Assembly (NCBI GenBank): GCA_002424815.1 | Contig: DILB01000027.1 | Coordinates: 85,538-149,537 of the forward strand | Source of the DNA: Caryophanales bacterium UBA5603 | GTDB taxonomy: Bacteria; Bacillota_I; Bacilli_A; Izemoplasmatales; Hujiaoplasmataceae | Reading direction: 5' to 3' | Length of the DNA: 64,000 bases | In this document: piece by piece, positions 35,515 to 45,074 of the stretch | Position numbering within the stretch: position 1 is the stretch's first letter | Layout: each line of letters begins with the position of its first letter | Notes under the pieces: generated by a model | Databases searched by the model: none | Told to the model about the DNA's origin: nothing | What the model saw: the letters and a program-made list of their open reading frames with translations, nothing else | Program-made: the position numbers and the translations under genes

Positions 35515-36399
35515 TTGAAATTAGTTGCACCGTTACACCATGAAAAAGAAATTGATTTTTTGAAATCTTTGGGAGTGTCTGTTTTGATGATCAATTCTGA
35601 TTGTCTAACTACTCGGTCTTCCCATTTCTTTTCACAATCTCAAATAGTAACATTAATTAAAAAAATACATGAAACTAATCTCGAACTGTATGTCAATTTG
35701 AACACATTTTTGCATGAGTCTGATTTAATCATTGCAGAATCTTACTTGGCATTTTTAAAATCGATTGATATTGATGGAATCATTATATTTGATTGGACCT
35801 ATTATACGTTGGCAAAACCTTTAGGGCTTGAAAGTAAACTAATCTATCAACCCGGGACTCTGACGACAAACTTATATGATCCTTGGTTTTATACTTCCTT
35901 TAATATAAAAGGAATAACATTAGCTAGAGAAATCACTTTGGATTCCATTAACATTATTGCACAAAATAATGTTAATGAAATTGAATTATCAATTATTGGA
36001 CACGGTGTAATACCAATGTTTTATTCTAGAAGGCCTCTAATTGATAATTATCTTCAGACAAAGAAATTAAATTCAATCAAATATTTAAGTGAAACAGATT
36101 TATATATCGCTGAGTCGACGCGAGAAGGGGTGAAATATCCTATTTTCGAAGATCGTTTTGGTACACATTTGTTTCGCAATCGATATCTTGAATCTTTTAA
36201 TGAAATTCAATTGTTTGGCACGTTTTTATCCGATTTTTTCTTGGAACGTTTCATGATGGATGATGATGAATTTTTTGCATCAATCAAAGCATATCAAAAT
36301 CATAAATTAATTGATGAATTCATGAAAAATTACGGACATAAATATGACAAGGGATTTTATTATAAATCAACAAGTCTCAAGTTGGAGGTGAAGCGATGA
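35515..36399 (+). CDS. trhP1: U32 peptidase-like tRNA hydroxylation protein, TrhP1 (YrrN)
   Basis: Partner in prephenate-dependent hydroxylation of tRNA uridine 34. The protein of about 294 residues has the U32 family barrel (KLVAPLHHEKEIDF, YQPGTLTTN and ITLAREITLDSI). In the region where U32 proteins carry four iron-sulfur cysteines it has GHGVIPMFYSRRPLIDNY with none, so it cannot hold that cluster. The start chosen is TTG at 35515, seven bases after AGAGGA; a GTG at 35491 inside trmR is the alternative. It overlaps trhP2 by 4 bp. Confidence 0.86.
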   Translation: MKLVAPLHHEKEIDFLKSLGVSVLMINSDCLTTRSSHFFSQSQIVTLIKKIHETNLELYVNLNTFLHESDLIIAESYLAFLKSIDIDGIIIFDWTYYTLAKPLGLESKLIYQPGTLTTNLYDPWFYTSFNIKGITLAREITLDSINIIAQNNVNEIELSIIGHGVIPMFYSRRPLIDNYLQTKKLNSIKYLSETDLYIAESTREGVKYPIFEDRFGTHLFRNRYLESFNEIQLFGTFLSDFFLERFMMDDDEFFASIKAYQNHKLIDEFMKNYGHKYDKGFYYKSTSLKLEVKR

Positions 36400-37598
36400 A
36401 AACCCCCGAATTGCTCGCACCTGCAGGAGATTTAGAAAAACTTAAAATTGCTCTTTTATATGGAGCTGATGCGGTTTATATTGGCGGAACAGAATTTTCT
36501 TTAAGAGCAAGGGCTTCTAATTTTACCCTTAAAGATATACGAGAAGGGGTTGATTTTGCCCACAATCTTCACAAAAAAGTTTATGTGACTGCCAATATGA
36601 TTCCTCATAATGAGGATATGGCAGGACTCGACGAATATTTAAAACAACTTGAAATTGCCGGTGTCGATGCAGTCATTGCTGCAAGTCCGTACATTATCGA
36701 CCGAATATTAAAGGTTACCTCACTCCCAGTTCATCTTTCTACACAACAAAGTGTCACAAATACTAAACATGCCAATTTCTGGTTTGAATACGGCATTGAA
36801 CGTGTCGTATTAGCAAGAGAATTATCCTTGGATGAAATCACATATTTTAGTAATCATGCAAAAGGTGAAATTGAAATATTTATTCATGGTGGTATGTGTG
36901 TATCGTATTCAGGTCGATGCACTCTCTCAAATACTATGACATCGAGAGATGCAAATCGTGGTGGATGTGCACACAGTTGCCGATGGTTTTATTCATTGTT
37001 TAAGAACGACTTACTTATTGGTGAAGCTAATTCATTTAGAATGTCTTCAAAAGACCTAGATTCTATTGGATATTTACCTAAGTTATTGTCATTAAATATT
37101 GCATCTCTTAAGATAGAAGGTCGAATGAAATCGGCTCACTATATCGCTACTGTCGTTTATGTCTATCGTATGCTAATTGATGATTATTTTAAGGACAATT
37201 TAAAGTCATTTGAATATTATGAAAAAGAAATCAGTAAAGCTGAAAATCGTGAAACCTCTCATGGATTTCTTGCTGGAATCACCACACCAAAACAACAACT
37301 TTATGATGATTTTTCGACAAGTCCAAATCAAGAGTTTATTGCAATAGGCATTGATTATGATGATCAAACACAAATGGCGATTGTAGAACAACGAAATCAT
37401 TTCAAACCGAATTCGACAATCGAAATTATAAGTCCAGGTCAATTACCCGTTCTTTTCACCCTTGAAAAAATTATGGATCTAGATGGAAATGAACTAGATG
37501 CTGCAAGACATCCCCTACAAAAAATTTGTTTTAAAGTTCCATTCAGAATCAAAAAATTTGATATGATAAGGATGTGTCAACCATGCCAAAACCATTGA
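36396..37598 (+). CDS. trhP2: U32 family tRNA hydroxylation protein, TrhP2 (YrrO)
   Basis: Iron-sulfur U32 protein that makes 5-hydroxyuridine at tRNA position 34, supplying TrmR. The 400-residue protein opens with PELLAPAGDLEKL and has the family signature EIEIFIHGGMCVSYSGRC near 160-178. Four cysteines in the pattern C-x6-C-x15-C-x3-C (about 169-197) are expected to bind the cluster. A C-terminal beta-barrel domain follows. GGAGGTG precedes the ATG. It overlaps udk by 16 bp. Confidence 0.92.
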   Translation: MKTPELLAPAGDLEKLKIALLYGADAVYIGGTEFSLRARASNFTLKDIREGVDFAHNLHKKVYVTANMIPHNEDMAGLDEYLKQLEIAGVDAVIAASPYIIDRILKVTSLPVHLSTQQSVTNTKHANFWFEYGIERVVLARELSLDEITYFSNHAKGEIEIFIHGGMCVSYSGRCTLSNTMTSRDANRGGCAHSCRWFYSLFKNDLLIGEANSFRMSSKDLDSIGYLPKLLSLNIASLKIEGRMKSAHYIATVVYVYRMLIDDYFKDNLKSFEYYEKEISKAENRETSHGFLAGITTPKQQLYDDFSTSPNQEFIAIGIDYDDQTQMAIVEQRNHFKPNSTIEIISPGQLPVLFTLEKIMDLDGNELDAARHPLQKICFKVPFRIKKFDMIRMCQPCQNH

Positions 37599-38203
37599 TT
37601 ATTGCTGTTGCTGGGGGTTCTTCTTCGGGGAAAACAACGGTCGTAGAGAAAATTCTTAAGAATTTAAAAGAATATCCGATTGTTGTTATCAAACACGATG
37701 ACTATTATAAAGACCAATCAGAAATGTCAGTTGATGAACGTCGTAAAGTAAATTATGATCACCCCTTTGCACTGGACAATGAACTATTCTATAAACAATT
37801 AAAATCATTGATTTCTGGTCAATCGATTGAAAAACCAACTTATGATTTTGTCAATTTGACACGTGCAAAAAAAACTGAGATTGTCCATCCAGCAAAAATC
37901 ATTTTTTTGGAAGGCATTTTGATTCTTGAAGACCCGAGAATAAGAAATCTTGCGGATATAAAGATTTTTGTTGAGTGTGATGACGATCTTCGTTTTATCC
38001 GTCGTATGCAGCGAGATATTCATGAAAGAGGAAGGACCATTGATTCAGTCATTTCTCAATACATCAACACAGTAAAACCGATGCATTATGCTTTTGTCAA
38101 ACCAACCAAACGATATGCAGATATCATTATTCCTAATGATTACTCTCATGATGTTGCGGTAGATATCATTAATGCAAAAATTTTATCTATCATAAATAAA
38201 TAA
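37583..38203 (+). CDS. udk: Uridine kinase
   Basis: Phosphorylates uridine and cytidine to UMP and CMP in nucleoside salvage. The 206-residue P-loop kinase has Walker A GGSSSGKTT (about residues 10-18), the substrate segment KHDDYYKDQ (about 42), NYDHPFALD and the LEGILIL strand (about 112). The start is the ATG at 37583, with AAGGATG upstream inside trhP2. The order trhP2-udk-greA is that of Bacillus. Confidence 0.95.
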   Translation: MPKPLIIAVAGGSSSGKTTVVEKILKNLKEYPIVVIKHDDYYKDQSEMSVDERRKVNYDHPFALDNELFYKQLKSLISGQSIEKPTYDFVNLTRAKKTEIVHPAKIIFLEGILILEDPRIRNLADIKIFVECDDDLRFIRRMQRDIHERGRTIDSVISQYINTVKPMHYAFVKPTKRYADIIIPNDYSHDVAVDIINAKILSIINK

Positions 38204-38247
38204 TTTATGCTATAATTTGATAGCGAAGAATGAAGGAGAAATAATCC

Positions 38248-38715
38248 ATGGAAAACACATTTAAATTAACCGAAGCTGGTTACGAAAAATTAAAATCAGA
38301 ACTAGAAACACTTAAAGAAGTTGATCGTAAAACGAATCTAGAAGCTTTAAAAGAAGCTAGAGCTCAAGGGGATTTATCTGAAAATGCTGATTATGATGCA
38401 GCCAGAGATGAGCAAGCTAGAATTGAAGCCCGGATTAAAGAAATAGATAACATTTTGAAACATTCAGAAATTATTAAAGATTCAACTTCAAAAACTGTTG
38501 CCATTGGTAAAACAGTTACTGTTCGTTTTATCGGCAGTAATATGGAGAAGACTTATGATTTGGTGGGTCATCTTGAAGCCAATCCACTTGCTGGCAAAAT
38601 TTCCAATGAATCACCCATTGGCCGTGCCATCATTGGTATGAAAAAAGGCAGTAAAATTACTTACAAATCGGAAACTGGATCAGAATTTAAAATTGAAATA
38701 TTGGACATAAAATAA
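38248..38715 (+). CDS. greA: Transcription elongation factor GreA
   Basis: Stimulates RNA cleavage by stalled RNA polymerase. The 155-residue protein has the N-terminal antiparallel coiled coil with the acidic tip LSENADYDAARDEQ (about residues 47-60) that reaches the active site, and a C-terminal FKBP-like domain (PIGRAIIGMKKGSKI, about 122). AAGGAG precedes the ATG, and a TATAAT lies about 40 bp upstream, so it can be transcribed apart from udk. Confidence 0.96.
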   Translation: MENTFKLTEAGYEKLKSELETLKEVDRKTNLEALKEARAQGDLSENADYDAARDEQARIEARIKEIDNILKHSEIIKDSTSKTVAIGKTVTVRFIGSNMEKTYDLVGHLEANPLAGKISNESPIGRAIIGMKKGSKITYKSETGSEFKIEILDIK

Positions 38716-38716
38716 C

Positions 38717-38742
38717 GCGGAAACGAAATTTTCCGCTTTTTT
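38717..38742 (+). terminator. Terminator after greA
   Basis: GCGGAAA and TTTCCGC pair around six bases, followed by a T-run. mtnN starts 16 bp further on. Confidence 0.85.
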
Positions 38743-38757
38743 CTTGAGGAGGACATG

Positions 38758-39462
38758 ATGATAGCAATTATTGCTGCAATGGAGAAAGAATTAAAAACAA
38801 TTCTCGATGCGATGGATATATCCGAAATTGTAACCATTTCAGATAAAATATTGTACATAGGTATGATGAAAAACAAGGAAGTTATTGTTGCAAAATCGGG
38901 TATCGGTAAAGTTAACGCTGCAATCACAACGACCATCTTGTGTCTTAATTATGAAATTGATTTCATCATTAATACGGGAGTTGCAGGCGGATTGTTCCCT
39001 GTAAACACGGGAGAAATTGTTTTATCAGAAGCGGTTACTTATTTTGATGTCAATGTGATAAACATTGATCCCGAACTCTCTTTCGGTCAAATTCCTGGAG
39101 ATTCATTTTTAGTTAAAGCTGATGAAAAGTTAGTTTCATTTGCAAAATCGATTTTTGATGATATGAAATTTGATTATCGTATTGGCATAATTGCTTCTGG
39201 TGATCAATTCATAACCGATTCTCAAACACTGAAGCCAATTCAAAAAATTGTTGAAAATCTTCTTGCTGTAGAGATGGAAAGCATGGCAGTAGCAGTCGCC
39301 GCATCCAAATTTAATATTCCTTTTATTATCATCCGTGGTATATCTGATGTAATAGATGATACTTTGCAAGTTCAAATCTATGAAAATTCAGTTGATGATA
39401 TTGCGGGCATGACCGCTCATTTCGTCATACGTTTTGTTGAGGAATATCATTGGACAAGATAA
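38758..39462 (+). CDS. mtnN: 5'-methylthioadenosine/S-adenosylhomocysteine nucleosidase
   Basis: Cleaves adenine from methylthioadenosine and S-adenosylhomocysteine, by-products of SAM-dependent enzymes such as the methyltransferases in this window. The 234-residue protein has IAIIAAMEKEL at the start, NTGVAGGL (about 73), the catalytic VEMESMAVA (about 169) and IIRGISD with the catalytic Asp (about 193). Two ATGs lie in tandem; the second (38758) is better spaced from GAGGAGG. It overlaps the next gene by 13 bp. Confidence 0.94.
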   Translation: MIAIIAAMEKELKTILDAMDISEIVTISDKILYIGMMKNKEVIVAKSGIGKVNAAITTTILCLNYEIDFIINTGVAGGLFPVNTGEIVLSEAVTYFDVNVINIDPELSFGQIPGDSFLVKADEKLVSFAKSIFDDMKFDYRIGIIASGDQFITDSQTLKPIQKIVENLLAVEMESMAVAVAASKFNIPFIIIRGISDVIDDTLQVQIYENSVDDIAGMTAHFVIRFVEEYHWTR

Positions 39463-40133
39463 CCTTGGAGGGGCACGAACTTCCTATCAACGTTGTACGT
39501 AAAAATATTAAAAATACGTATCTGCGAATCTCTTCTAAAAAAACGATTTTGATTACCACAAATAAAAATACGCCAGAAGAGAAAATTTATGCTTTTATAA
39601 ATCGGCATAAAAATCACATTATAATGACGATTGAAAACATGAAGGAGCAATATCCTTTAATAGACGATAATATTCGATATTTTGGGCATAGCGTTCCTGC
39701 TTATCACGAGCCTTCACTAAAAAAAATATGGCGATATGATTCGGGTATTTTTTTATATAAAAACGATGCATCGAAAATAAAAATTCTTCATGATTTTTAC
39801 AAAAATAAGATTCTTGAAACCACATCATTTTTAATGAAAAAGTGGGAACCATTATTGAAAGATGATTTCAATTTATCAAACATTACTTTTAAAGCTTCCA
39901 TCATGAAAAGTCGTTTTGGAAGTTGTCATAATCAACAACGTGTAATTAAATTGAATAGCCTGCTTGCGTGTTTTGATATTCAATATTTAGAAGCAATTTT
40001 ATTACACGAAATCATTCATTTAAAGATAACAAATCATGGCATTGAATTTTATCAATTATTATTAAAATATTCACCGAATTATCGTTCAATCAGGAAAAAT
40101 TTAAATGACTTATTTAAAACAATCGAGGTGTAA
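39450..40133 (+). CDS. YgjP/SprT-like metallopeptidase domain protein (DUF45)
   Basis: A 227-residue protein of the YgjP family. The zinc motif is LLHEIIHLK (HExxH, about residues 189-197), followed by the family tail NHGIEFYQLLLKYSPNYRSIRKNL in pieces. SRFGSC (about 165) is the conserved substrate-side segment. Biological role is not known; an intracellular metallopeptidase is inferred. A TTG start at 39450 is preceded by GAGGA and overlaps mtnN. The gene runs straight into ygiQ, 3 bp downstream. Confidence 0.87.
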   Translation: MDKITLEGHELPINVVRKNIKNTYLRISSKKTILITTNKNTPEEKIYAFINRHKNHIIMTIENMKEQYPLIDDNIRYFGHSVPAYHEPSLKKIWRYDSGIFLYKNDASKIKILHDFYKNKILETTSFLMKKWEPLLKDDFNLSNITFKASIMKSRFGSCHNQQRVIKLNSLLACFDIQYLEAILLHEIIHLKITNHGIEFYQLLLKYSPNYRSIRKNLNDLFKTIEV

Positions 40134-40136
40134 TAA

Positions 40137-41933
40137 TTGCCATTTCTTCCGATAGACAAAACTGAAATGATCGAATCCGGCATTCAACAGCCGGACTTTG
40201 TCTTTGTAACTGGGGATGCTTATTGCGATCATCCTTCTTTTGGGACTGCAATAATTGCTCGTTGGCTTGAAAGACATGGTTATACAGTATGTATTCTATC
40301 TCAACCATCCATTTCAAATGTGGATGAATTTATGGAGTTTGGCAAACCTCGACTCGCATGGTTGATTAATAGTGGTAATATCGATTCGATGGTCAATCAT
40401 TATACAGTTGCAAAAAAACGACGTACAAAAGATTATTACACCCCTGGGGGTATTATGGGTAAACGCCCAGATAGGGCGGTCATCAAATATTCCAATATTA
40501 TTAGAAAAATTGATTCTGAAGCTGCGATTATTATCGGAGGAATTGAGGCTTCTTTAAGAAGGTTAGCTCACTATGATTATTGGGACGATTCTATAAGAAA
40601 AAGCATTCTTTTAGATTCAAAAGCTGATCTTCTAGTATATGGAATGGGAGAAAATGCAATCATTGAAATAGCTGATTCATTGAATTCTGGACTGAAAATC
40701 TCTGATATTATCTTTGTTAAAGGGACTGTTTGGAAAACTGAAAATCAAGATTATCTTCCCATGGACGCTTTAAAACTTCCAACATATGAACAAATCATCT
40801 CTTCAAAAAGAACCTATGCTGAATCTTTTATGATTCAATATAGAAATACTGATGCTATAACAGCTAAACCGTTAATCGAAAATTATAACCAATTATCAGT
40901 TATTCAAAACCCTCCGCAAATGGCGCTTTCTGAGACACAAATGGGACAAGTCTATGATTTGCCTTTTATGCGCGCCACGCATCCTAAACAAGAAATACAA
41001 GGACATGTCTCGGCTATCGATGAAGTCAAACATAGTATTGTGATTAATCGAGGCTGTTATGGTGGATGCTCTTTTTGTGCTCTAACCATGCATCAAGGTC
41101 GAGTGATGTCAGCTCGAAATAAACAATCCGTCATTGATGAGGCAAAACAGATTATAGCTGATCCTGAATTTAAAGGATATATTCATGATGTGGGTGGACC
41201 TACTGCTAATTTTTATCGCCCGGCTTGTGATAAACAGGAAAAATATGGGGTTTGCCAAACAAAGCAATGCCTTCATCCAGAAAAATGTGTCAATTTAAAA
41301 GTTGATCATTCAGAATACCTTGATATTCTTCGAACACTTCGAGAACTTGATGGTATTAAGAAAGTTTTTGTTCGTAGTGGTATTCGATATGATTATCTTA
41401 TTTATGATCAGAAGGAAGACTTCTTTAGAGAATTAGTTGAACATCATGTATCTGGTCAACTTAAAGTTGCTCCTGAACATGTGTCTGATGCAGTACTTGA
41501 AAAAATGGGAAAACCTGGCAAAAAATTGTACGATCGATTTGTTAATAAATTTTATCAATTAAATAAAGAGTTGCATAAGGAACAATATTTGGTCCCCTAT
41601 CTTATGAGTTCACATCCCGGTTCAACTATGAATGATGCGATTATTTTGGCTGAATATATCCGTGATTTAGGATATAATCCCGAGCAAGTACAAGATTTTT
41701 ATCCTACACCGCTGACTTTGTCAACAACAATGTATTATACCGAACTTGATCCTCAAACCTTGAAACCAATCTATGTTCCTAAAACTATGCATGAAAAAGC
41801 CATGCAAAGAGCGCTAATTCAGTACCGAAATCCCAAAAATTATGATTTAGTAAAGGAAGCATTAATTTCAGCTGGAAGAAGCGACCTTATTGGAAATTCT
41901 CCTCAATGTTTAATCAAATCAAAAATAAGGTGA
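40137..41933 (+). CDS. ygiQ: YgiQ family radical SAM protein
   Basis: A 598-residue radical SAM protein of the YgiQ group. An N-terminal B12-binding-like region (TGDAYCDHPSFGTAIIARWL, residues 20-39, and IIGGIEASLRRLAHYDYWDD) precedes the cluster motif GCYGGCSFCALT (C-x3-C-x2-C, about 306). A C-terminal DUF3362-type extension has LMSSHPGST and QVQDFYPTPLTLSTTMYYT. Function remains unassigned. A TTG start follows GAGGTG. Family assignment is firm; role is unknown. Confidence 0.92.
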   Translation: MPFLPIDKTEMIESGIQQPDFVFVTGDAYCDHPSFGTAIIARWLERHGYTVCILSQPSISNVDEFMEFGKPRLAWLINSGNIDSMVNHYTVAKKRRTKDYYTPGGIMGKRPDRAVIKYSNIIRKIDSEAAIIIGGIEASLRRLAHYDYWDDSIRKSILLDSKADLLVYGMGENAIIEIADSLNSGLKISDIIFVKGTVWKTENQDYLPMDALKLPTYEQIISSKRTYAESFMIQYRNTDAITAKPLIENYNQLSVIQNPPQMALSETQMGQVYDLPFMRATHPKQEIQGHVSAIDEVKHSIVINRGCYGGCSFCALTMHQGRVMSARNKQSVIDEAKQIIADPEFKGYIHDVGGPTANFYRPACDKQEKYGVCQTKQCLHPEKCVNLKVDHSEYLDILRTLRELDGIKKVFVRSGIRYDYLIYDQKEDFFRELVEHHVSGQLKVAPEHVSDAVLEKMGKPGKKLYDRFVNKFYQLNKELHKEQYLVPYLMSSHPGSTMNDAIILAEYIRDLGYNPEQVQDFYPTPLTLSTTMYYTELDPQTLKPIYVPKTMHEKAMQRALIQYRNPKNYDLVKEALISAGRSDLIGNSPQCLIKSKIR

Positions 41934-41936
41934 TGA

Positions 41937-42686
41937 ATGATGGTCAATAAATTTTGCACAGCGTGTCAATTAACTACTAATAACAAATTGGCCTCGCAAT
42001 CAGAGTTGATGAGAATAATGCAAAAAGGGCTTCAAAACGCTTCTTTAGACCACGCGGATGAAATTGGGTATGGTCAACGTATTTTAGATCAAAATCATGT
42101 ATTTTGGGCTATTGTACGTTTAAGAGTAAAAATTTATGGATTACTTGTTGCAAATGAAACATATCGAATAGAGACATGGCCAAATCCAATCGACTCAATT
42201 GGTGTTGATCGAAATTATCGGGTCTTTGATAAAAACAATCATTGTGTTGTTGAAGGTATGGGTAAATGGGTTATTATTAACAAGTTAAATTTTGAATTAG
42301 TTAAACCTATAAATTTTGAACCAGTATCATCGGTATTTAATGAAATGCAAGTTCGTGTTTTTACTGACGGTTATCACCGATTAAACATCGATAAAAATAT
42401 TATGCCAACTCGTGTTAATCGACAGGTAACAGTACTTGATATCGACCATAACAACCATGTAAACAACGTCGTTTATTTGCAATATTTACACGATATTATT
42501 AGTATATCGAATAATAAAAATCGAGACATAAACGAATATCAGATAAATTATTCTGATTCACTATTTCTAAATGAATCTTTTGAGATGGAAGTTTATGATT
42601 ACAAAGACGAAATTAACGTGATTTCTCGTCGGAATGGAACGAATAATCAAAAAATAGTTTTTCAAGGTTATGTACTGTTCAAATAA
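41937..42686 (+). CDS. Acyl-ACP thioesterase (FatA/FatB-like)
   Basis: Releases fatty acids from acyl carrier protein. The 249-residue protein has a double hot-dog fold. The first half carries ETWPNPIDSIGVDRNYRV (about 80) and WVIINKLN; the second carries LDIDHNNHVNNVVYLQY (about 162-178) with the catalytic Asp, Asn and His. Two ATGs lie in tandem at 41937 and 41940; either can be used behind AAGGTGATGA. It follows ygiQ by 3 bp. With the DegV protein, it hints at free fatty acid turnover. Confidence 0.87.
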   Translation: MMVNKFCTACQLTTNNKLASQSELMRIMQKGLQNASLDHADEIGYGQRILDQNHVFWAIVRLRVKIYGLLVANETYRIETWPNPIDSIGVDRNYRVFDKNNHCVVEGMGKWVIINKLNFELVKPINFEPVSSVFNEMQVRVFTDGYHRLNIDKNIMPTRVNRQVTVLDIDHNNHVNNVVYLQYLHDIISISNNKNRDINEYQINYSDSLFLNESFEMEVYDYKDEINVISRRNGTNNQKIVFQGYVLFK

Positions 42687-42762
42687 AAAACTCTTTTTTA
42701 ATTTTATACAATATTCTATTCGCGTTACTGTCGTTTTCTTGCCTAGTAACAAAACTAAAAAA

Positions 42763-42792
42763 TTGGACTTTTATCATCAAATTGTGTATAAT
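42763..42792 (+). promoter_or_regulatory. Promoter of the yqeG-yqeH cluster
   Basis: TTGGAC and TATAAT are spaced by 18 bp, 26 bp before the yqeG ATG. It starts the run of genes leading to comEA. Confidence 0.7.
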
Positions 42793-42818
42793 ACTATGTA
42801 GCATTTGGAGGTTTACCA

Positions 42819-43379
42819 ATGATTGAAAATTTTTTGAAGGCTAAATTATTTATGCCGGATGATTATAAAAAATCTATCTTCGACATCGATTTCCAGTCTT
42901 TAAAAAATTTTGGAATCAGTGCTCTTCTCATCGACGTCGATAATACATTGATTCCTTATGATGAATCAGTTCCATCTGAAAAACTAATCGATTTGTTCGA
43001 TCAAATCAAAAAAATTGGTTTTTCAATCATGATTATTTCTAATAATCATCGGCCTCGAATTCAAGCTTTTTCAACATTACTTGGATGTCCATTCGTTGCT
43101 CAAGCAAAAAAACCTTTGAAAATCGGCTTTAATAAAGCAATAAAACTATTAGGAATTCAGGATTTTAATAAAGTTTGTGTCATTGGTGATCAAATGATGA
43201 CGGATGTATTTGGCGCTAAAAGAATTGGTTTGAAAGTCATCTTGGTTGATGCAATCAAACGTAATAATGAAAAATGGTTCACGCGAATGAATCGTCGAAT
43301 TGAAAAACGGATGTTGACTCGCATCAAAAATGATGCTCCCGAATACTTTTCTCGACTAAAGCTAGCAGAAAAGAGGTAA
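42819..43379 (+). CDS. yqeG: YqeG family HAD-superfamily (IIIA) phosphatase
   Basis: A 186-residue HAD phosphatase. The catalytic Asp pair is in LLIDVDNTLIPY (about residues 34-45). The Thr/Ser motif is IISNNHRPR (about 68), the Lys motif lies in AKKPLKIGF, and GDQMMTDVFGAKRIG holds the metal Asp (about 128). The substrate is unknown. It forms a conserved pair with yqeH (6 bp apart). AGGAGGT-like ribosome site is strong. Confidence 0.92.
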   Translation: MIENFLKAKLFMPDDYKKSIFDIDFQSLKNFGISALLIDVDNTLIPYDESVPSEKLIDLFDQIKKIGFSIMIISNNHRPRIQAFSTLLGCPFVAQAKKPLKIGFNKAIKLLGIQDFNKVCVIGDQMMTDVFGAKRIGLKVILVDAIKRNNEKWFTRMNRRIEKRMLTRIKNDAPEYFSRLKLAEKR

Positions 43380-43385
43380 AACTGT

Positions 43386-44504
43386 ATGAATGATTTATAC
43401 TGTAGTGGCTGTGGTGCCAAAATACAAACGCTCGACCGTCATTGGCCGGGTTTTATCAATGAAAAAGTTCTGAATGATTCGGATCCTAAACGATTGCTTT
43501 GCCAACGTTGTTTCCGCATTCGCAATTATAGTGATGTCATCAGTGTGAGTGTTTCGAATGATGATTATCTAAATGTCATTAATCAAATAAGTAAAGAAAA
43601 TGCCCTCATTGTTAAAATAGTCGATATTTTTGACTTTTCGGGATCGTTTGTTCCTGCAATCAAACGCTTGACTGGAAATCGTGATGTCATTCTAGTTGGA
43701 AACAAAATGGACCTCCTTCCCAAAAACGTAAAATATGAAAAAATCATTTCATGGATAAAACAAATGTTAGCTGCTGAAGGTTTCTCTGTTTTGGACTCAA
43801 TTCTTATTTCCGCAAAATATGGTAATTACTTTGATGAATTAATGGAATTAATATATAAACATAAAGGCAACAGAAACGTATACTTAGTTGGTTCAACTAA
43901 TGTTGGTAAATCAAAAGTTATTAATCAAATTTTGCGTCGATATTTTGGAAAAGAAGCTGATGTTGTAACGGTATCATCAAACCCAGGAACAACGATTGGA
44001 ATGATTGGCTTCCCTCTTAAAGATGGAACTATGATTTTTGATACTCCAGGCGTAATAAATAAACACCAATATACGCACTATCTAACACGACCTTCGTATA
44101 AATTAACCGTTCCTAAGAAAGAAATAAAACCTCTAGTTTTTCAATTGAATGAAGGACAAACCTTGTTCTTTGGTGGTCTTGCAAGATTGGATATTATTTC
44201 AGGAGAAACAGGAGATAAAGTCAATGTAGTGACTTATTTTGCAAATACTCTGAATGTTCACCGGACAAAAACCGAAAATGCGGACAGCCTATATGAAAGT
44301 AAACTTTATTCATTGTTAACACCACCTTTTACTGAAGAAGAAAGTGTTCCTAAATGGATTTTTCATGACTTTAAAATTCGTGATAACCTCAAATACGATA
44401 TCGTCTTTTCGGGACTAGGATTTATAACTTTGAGAGGTCCTTTCAATATTAAAGCATATGCACCTTTTGTTGTAGGTGTATATATTCGTCCGGCGATTAT
44501 TTAA
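43386..44504 (+). CDS. yqeH: Ribosome biogenesis GTPase YqeH
   Basis: Circularly permuted GTPase needed for 30S subunit assembly. The N-terminal zinc finger has CSGC (residues 6-9) and CQRC (about 40). The G motifs run in permuted order: NKMD (G4, about 104), then GSTNVGKS (G1, about 166), then FDTPG (G3, about 216). A C-terminal RNA-binding domain completes the 372 residues. Its TAATG stop-start with yqeK shows coupling. In Bacillus aroE, yhbY and nadD lie between these two genes; here they are absent. Confidence 0.95.
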   Translation: MNDLYCSGCGAKIQTLDRHWPGFINEKVLNDSDPKRLLCQRCFRIRNYSDVISVSVSNDDYLNVINQISKENALIVKIVDIFDFSGSFVPAIKRLTGNRDVILVGNKMDLLPKNVKYEKIISWIKQMLAAEGFSVLDSILISAKYGNYFDELMELIYKHKGNRNVYLVGSTNVGKSKVINQILRRYFGKEADVVTVSSNPGTTIGMIGFPLKDGTMIFDTPGVINKHQYTHYLTRPSYKLTVPKKEIKPLVFQLNEGQTLFFGGLARLDIISGETGDKVNVVTYFANTLNVHRTKTENADSLYESKLYSLLTPPFTEEESVPKWIFHDFKIRDNLKYDIVFSGLGFITLRGPFNIKAYAPFVVGVYIRPAII

Positions 44505-45073
44505 TGATTAGTTTTGAAAAACTGGTTCCGATTGTTGAAAAACGTCTTGGTCCTAGTAAACGTTTCGAACATACTTTAATGGTCGTTAAAACAGCGACAC
44601 AATTAGCTGAATTACACGGTGCAGATATCGAAAAAGTGAAAATTGCAGCCATTCTTCACGATATAACTAAGCATGATTCATATGAGTCTCATCAAGCTCT
44701 GATTGAATCATTCTATGGAACAAATGAACATAAAAAATGGCCAGAACAACTTTGGCATGCTTTATCAGCGAAAGCTTTAGCTGTCAAAGAATTTAAAATT
44801 GATGATCCCGATATCTTGAACGCGATACAATATCATACTTCTGGAAGAGAATCAATGTCGTTGATTGAAAAAATCATATTTGTGGCTGATTTTATTGAAC
44901 CGTCCAGAACTTTTGATAACTTAATTTATTATGATACTGCCATGCATAATCTTAATAAAGCTTTGGCCATGATTTTATATTCTCTTAATCAGCATTTAAT
45001 TTCTTTAGGAGAAACACCTGTCAAGGATGGTCAGAGGGCTTTACGATTTTATCAACATCATTTGGAGGAATAG
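44504..45073 (+). CDS. yqeK: HD-domain Ap4A hydrolase YqeK
   Basis: Symmetrical diadenosine tetraphosphate hydrolase of the YqeK family, removing alarmone-like Ap4A. The 189-residue protein has the HD site AAILHDITKHDS (about residues 48-59), FEHTLMV (about 21) with the first His, and NAIQYHTSGRESMS (about 108). Further metal ligands are in IIFVADFIEPSR (about 125). The ATG overlaps the yqeH stop by one base; rsfS follows after 1 bp. Confidence 0.93.
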   Translation: MISFEKLVPIVEKRLGPSKRFEHTLMVVKTATQLAELHGADIEKVKIAAILHDITKHDSYESHQALIESFYGTNEHKKWPEQLWHALSAKALAVKEFKIDDPDILNAIQYHTSGRESMSLIEKIIFVADFIEPSRTFDNLIYYDTAMHNLNKALAMILYSLNQHLISLGETPVKDGQRALRFYQHHLEE

Positions 45074-45074
45074 A

